Positions 5,628 to 7,298 of a stretch of 7,298 bases of DNA are shown piece after piece. A program made the translations under genes and the position numbers. Positions within the stretch are counted from its first letter, which is position 1. Each line of letters opens with the position of its first letter. Source of the stretch: an uncultured Collinsella sp. (GTDB lineage: Bacteria > Actinomycetota > Coriobacteriia > Coriobacteriales > Coriobacteriaceae); contig URNC01000101.1 of assembly GCA_900549065.1 (NCBI GenBank), positions 1 to 7,298 on the forward strand. The letters run 5' to 3'. The notes under the pieces were generated by a model. It ran no database searches and was not told the origin of the DNA. It saw nothing but the letters and a program-made list of their open reading frames with translations.

Positions 5628-5843
5628 TCTACGTCTGTAACAACTGGACCGTTAAAAGTGGGCTAGGTGTTACAGATTGAGATACTTCCGAACCGCGCCG
5701 TCCCTTTGTCTCAATCTGTAACATCTGGGACTGATTTTGCCGAGTTACTGTTACAGATTGAGATTTTCCCTTGAGGGGGATTCGAATGTCTCGATCTGTA
5801 ACAGATAGACCGGAAAATGGGTTTTAACTGTTACAGATCGAGA
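5628..5843. repeat. Regular array of six alternately inverted 15-bp repeats
   Basis: The unit is TGTTACAGATYGAGA. Copies lie at 5628-5642 (-, 12 of 15 matching), 5668-5682 (+), 5709-5723 (-), 5749-5763 (+), 5789-5803 (-) and 5829-5843 (+). Copies 2-4 are identical when oriented; copies 5 and 6 share one T-to-C change (GATCGAGA). Orientation alternates strictly. Starts are 40, 41, 40, 40 and 40 bases apart, leaving 25- or 26-base spacers of different sequence. Any neighbouring pair can form a 15-bp or longer stem; copies 5 and 6 extend to about 21 pairs (5784-5804/5828-5848, with two wobbles). The layout recalls E. coli BIMEs (alternating REPs between convergent genes) but with a much shorter motif. 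Its function is unknown. Confidence 0.92.
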
Positions 5844-5873
5844 CGTTTTGGGACCGCGGCTGAGCCATCGCGG

Positions 5874-5914
5874 CAAAACCACCACAAAGGTGCCTGTCCC
5901 CATTGTGGTGGTTT
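5874..5914. repeat. REP-like palindromic element, copy B, also a likely terminator of the pseudouridine synthase gene
   Basis: AAACCACCACAA (5876-5887) and TTGTGGTGGTTT (5903-5914) are perfect 12-bp inverted arms around a 15-base loop with the GTGCCTGTCCCC core. On the - strand the stem begins inside the TAA stop (5913-5915) of the pseudouridine synthase gene and ends in TTTT, so the element can act as its rho-independent terminator. It is a direct repeat of copy A, 370 bases away; the alternating array lies between them. Confidence 0.85.
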
Positions 5915-6572
5915 AGGGCTCCCAGGGACAGGGGGCTTCGATGTGGATGTGCTCGCCGGTTACGGGATGCGTGAAGGACACGCTGTGGGCGTGAAGCATG
6001 AGGCCACAAGGACGCGGCGTGCCGTACAGGTCGTCGCCAACCAGGGGATGACGCTCGCTCGCCAGGTGCACACGGATTTGGTGTTTGCGGCCGGTGAGCA
6101 ACTCGACATCGATATACGAGCGCGTGGGCAGGCCACGGCGGCTCTTAAGGCGCTTGAGCACCTTCACGCGCGTCTGCGACGGCTTTCCGCTGGCGCCGAC
6201 ACGCATCTTGCGGCTATCGTGGCGATCGCGAGCGATAGGCTTGTCGATGAGCTTCTCGTTCCAGTCGATTTTGCCCTCGGCGAGCGCCAGATAGTGCTTT
6301 TCGAACGCGTGGTCGATGACCATCTGGTCAAAAGCGGGCTGCGTCTGCTTGTCGAGCGAGAACAACACCACGCCGGTGGTGTTTCGGTCCAGGCGGTTAA
6401 GCGGTTGCATGTCGGTTGCGGCAAAGCCGTCGCCCATCGCCAGCAACAGATCGCTGGCGTAGTCGGTGAGCGTGCGCTCGCCGGTGCCGTCGCCGTGGAC
6501 GATCATGCCGGCGGGCTTATCGATGGCCATGAGCCAGGCGTCGCAGTAGAGGACTTGAGGTTCTTCGTTCAC
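5913..6572 (-). CDS. RluA-family RNA pseudouridine synthase
   Basis: The enzyme converts specific uridines in rRNA or tRNA to pseudouridine. The 219-residue product lacks an N-terminal S4 domain, so it is the short RluA type. Visible motifs are AIDKPAGMIVHGD (residues 16-28), the catalytic loop LNRLDRNTTGVVLF (58-71) with Asp62 as the expected nucleophile, KHYLALAEG (92-100), GRKHQIRVHLASERHPLVGD (161-180) with the conserved Arg167, and DLYG (181-184). The usual HRLD reads NRLD. The GTG start at 6572 has a weak GAAAGG site 8 bases upstream. A TAA in the same frame just upstream excludes a much longer start. The stop lies inside palindromic element copy B. It follows the U32-family gene by 15 bases, so the two are probably co-transcribed. 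The target uridine cannot be told. Confidence 0.9.
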   Translation of the reverse strand: MNEEPQVLYCDAWLMAIDKPAGMIVHGDGTGERTLTDYASDLLLAMGDGFAATDMQPLNRLDRNTTGVVLFSLDKQTQPAFDQMVIDHAFEKHYLALAEGKIDWNEKLIDKPIARDRHDSRKMRVGASGKPSQTRVKVLKRLKSRRGLPTRSYIDVELLTGRKHQIRVHLASERHPLVGDDLYGTPRPCGLMLHAHSVSFTHPVTGEHIHIEAPCPWEP

Positions 6573-6587
6573 GTGTAAGCCTTTCGG

Positions 6588-7298
6588 TTAGCTAATTCCC
6601 ACAAACATGCAGCCCGAGGTGGCGCCGCGCAGGCGGGTAGCGGGCTTGCGGCCGGTTTGCGCGGCCTCGACGGCGCGACGGACGCGTGCGACGGCGCGGC
6701 CCACCTCATCCGTCTCGAGCAGCGTTCCGTCCACCATGAGACGACGCACGCCGGCATCGAGCAGCTGTGGTACCTGCGGCGTAAGGTCGATGGGGTAGGC
6801 GTCGTACAAGCGAGAGCGGCCATGGATGTCGGTGCGTACGGGCATGACCTTGCCGTCGATATTCTTGAGCGACAGCTTGCGGGCGCGCAGGCGGCAGTTG
6901 GCGCAATCGTGGATGCAGCCATTGGCCACCTGCAGGATGCAGTGCTCGCTCGTCATAACGCGCGGGCGGCCAAAGACGGTGATGCCCAGGGCTGCGGGCG
7001 CGGCGGCGCCGAGCGAGATGATCTCGTCGAGCGTGATCTCGGGCGAGAGCCAAAACGCACCGGCTCCGCGCTCGGCAAGCGCCTCCATGCAGCGCGTGTT
7101 GTGCACCGGCAGGCAAGAGCGAATCTCGGCCGTGGCGCCGGCATGAGCGGCTACGGCGAGCTCGGAGATATTGCCGACGGCGACGGTGGCTCCGGCATTG
7201 ATCCAAGGATCGACGCGCTCGTGGTCGACGGCGCGGCAGACCTCGTCGAGTACGGGAACGATACCCTGCTCAAATGCATCGGCAGGGGAGAGTCCGAC
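6588..7298 (-). CDS. U32-family peptidase-like protein, C-terminal part (5' end outside the window)
   Basis: The frame is open from the stop at 6588-6590 to the window edge, giving 236 visible residues; the N-terminus is missing. GTG at 7106 is an internal codon, because the U32-like sequence continues upstream (PWINAGATVAVGNISELAVA). Family features in order: LPVHNTRCMEALAERGAGAF (visible residues 63-82), LSPEITLDEI (84-93), VFGRPRVMTSEHC (108-120), Cys at 120, 128, 132 and 135, then DGKVMPVRTD and SRLYDAYPIDL. The family was named for collagenase-like peptidase, but characterised members RlhA and TrhP hydroxylate 23S rRNA and tRNA, and UbiU/UbiV hydroxylate ubiquinone precursors; several carry an Fe-S cluster. 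Pairing with a pseudouridine synthase favours an RNA-modification role. That is an inference. Confidence 0.8.
   Translation of the reverse strand, partial: VGLSPADAFEQGIVPVLDEVCRAVDHERVDPWINAGATVAVGNISELAVAAHAGATAEIRSCLPVHNTRCMEALAERGAGAFWLSPEITLDEIISLGAAAPAALGITVFGRPRVMTSEHCILQVANGCIHDCANCRLRARKLSLKNIDGKVMPVRTDIHGRSRLYDAYPIDLTPQVPQLLDAGVRRLMVDGTLLETDEVGRAVARVRRAVEAAQTGRKPATRLRGATSGCMFVGIS

Noticed and set aside
5628..5843. CRISPR array
   Set aside because: Repeats are only 15 bp and alternate in orientation, spacers are 25-26 bp, and no cas gene is present.
5921..5936. Another GGGACAG repeat at the end of the pseudouridine synthase gene
   Set aside because: The GGGACAGGGGGC here encodes the normal family C-terminus (APCPWEP), so the resemblance is probably chance.
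5817..6578. 253-residue + strand open frame
   Set aside because: It is antisense to the clear RluA-family gene, starts inside the repeat array, and its translation resembles no protein family I know.
7104..7106. GTG at 7106 as the start of the U32 gene
   Set aside because: The same frame stays open to the window edge with family-like sequence upstream, so this is an internal valine codon.

Overview
The window looks like chromosomal DNA from a moderately GC-rich bacterium of the Coriobacteriia (Actinomycetota), most like Collinsella or a close relative. That is an inference. It rests on the ribosomal protein sequences, the codon choice (heavy use of GAG, AAG, CGC/CGT, GCC) and intergenic repeats with a GGGGACAG core, which I remember as common in such genomes; I could not search for them.

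Positions 1-3230 hold the distal S10 / proximal spc ribosomal protein cluster, all on the + strand: rpsS, rplV, rpsC, rplP, rpmC, rpsQ, then a 118-bp structured gap, then rplN and rplX. Spacing is tight; rpsC/rplP and rplP/rpmC overlap by one base. A strong hairpin terminator follows rplX, so the usual continuation (rplE, rpsN, rpsH, rplF and so on) is missing here.

Positions 3231-3652 are non-coding. The left part carries scattered GGGACAG repeats. The right part carries a 42-bp hyphenated dyad and further GCGCA-rich palindromes, which are candidate control sites for the next operon. Positions 3653-5482 hold a two-gene + strand operon: a Gfo/Idh/MocA-type NAD(P)-dependent oxidoreductase and a DeoR-family regulator 3 bases downstream. 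A hairpin terminator lies at 5576-5610.

Positions 5483-5912 lie between convergent genes and hold the most unusual structure in the window. Six copies of a 15-bp motif (TGTTACAGATYGAGA) are arranged in strictly alternating orientation with start-to-start spacing of 40, 41, 40, 40 and 40 bp. Two near-identical 40-bp REP-like palindromic elements (core GGTGCCTGTCCCC) flank the array in direct orientation.

Positions 5913-7298 are on the - strand. They hold an RluA-family pseudouridine synthase and, upstream of it in transcription, the C-terminal part of a U32-family protein (collagenase-like peptidase / RNA hydroxylase superfamily) that runs off the window end. The pair suggests a small RNA-modification operon. 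No tRNA, rRNA, IS transposase or CRISPR array was found.
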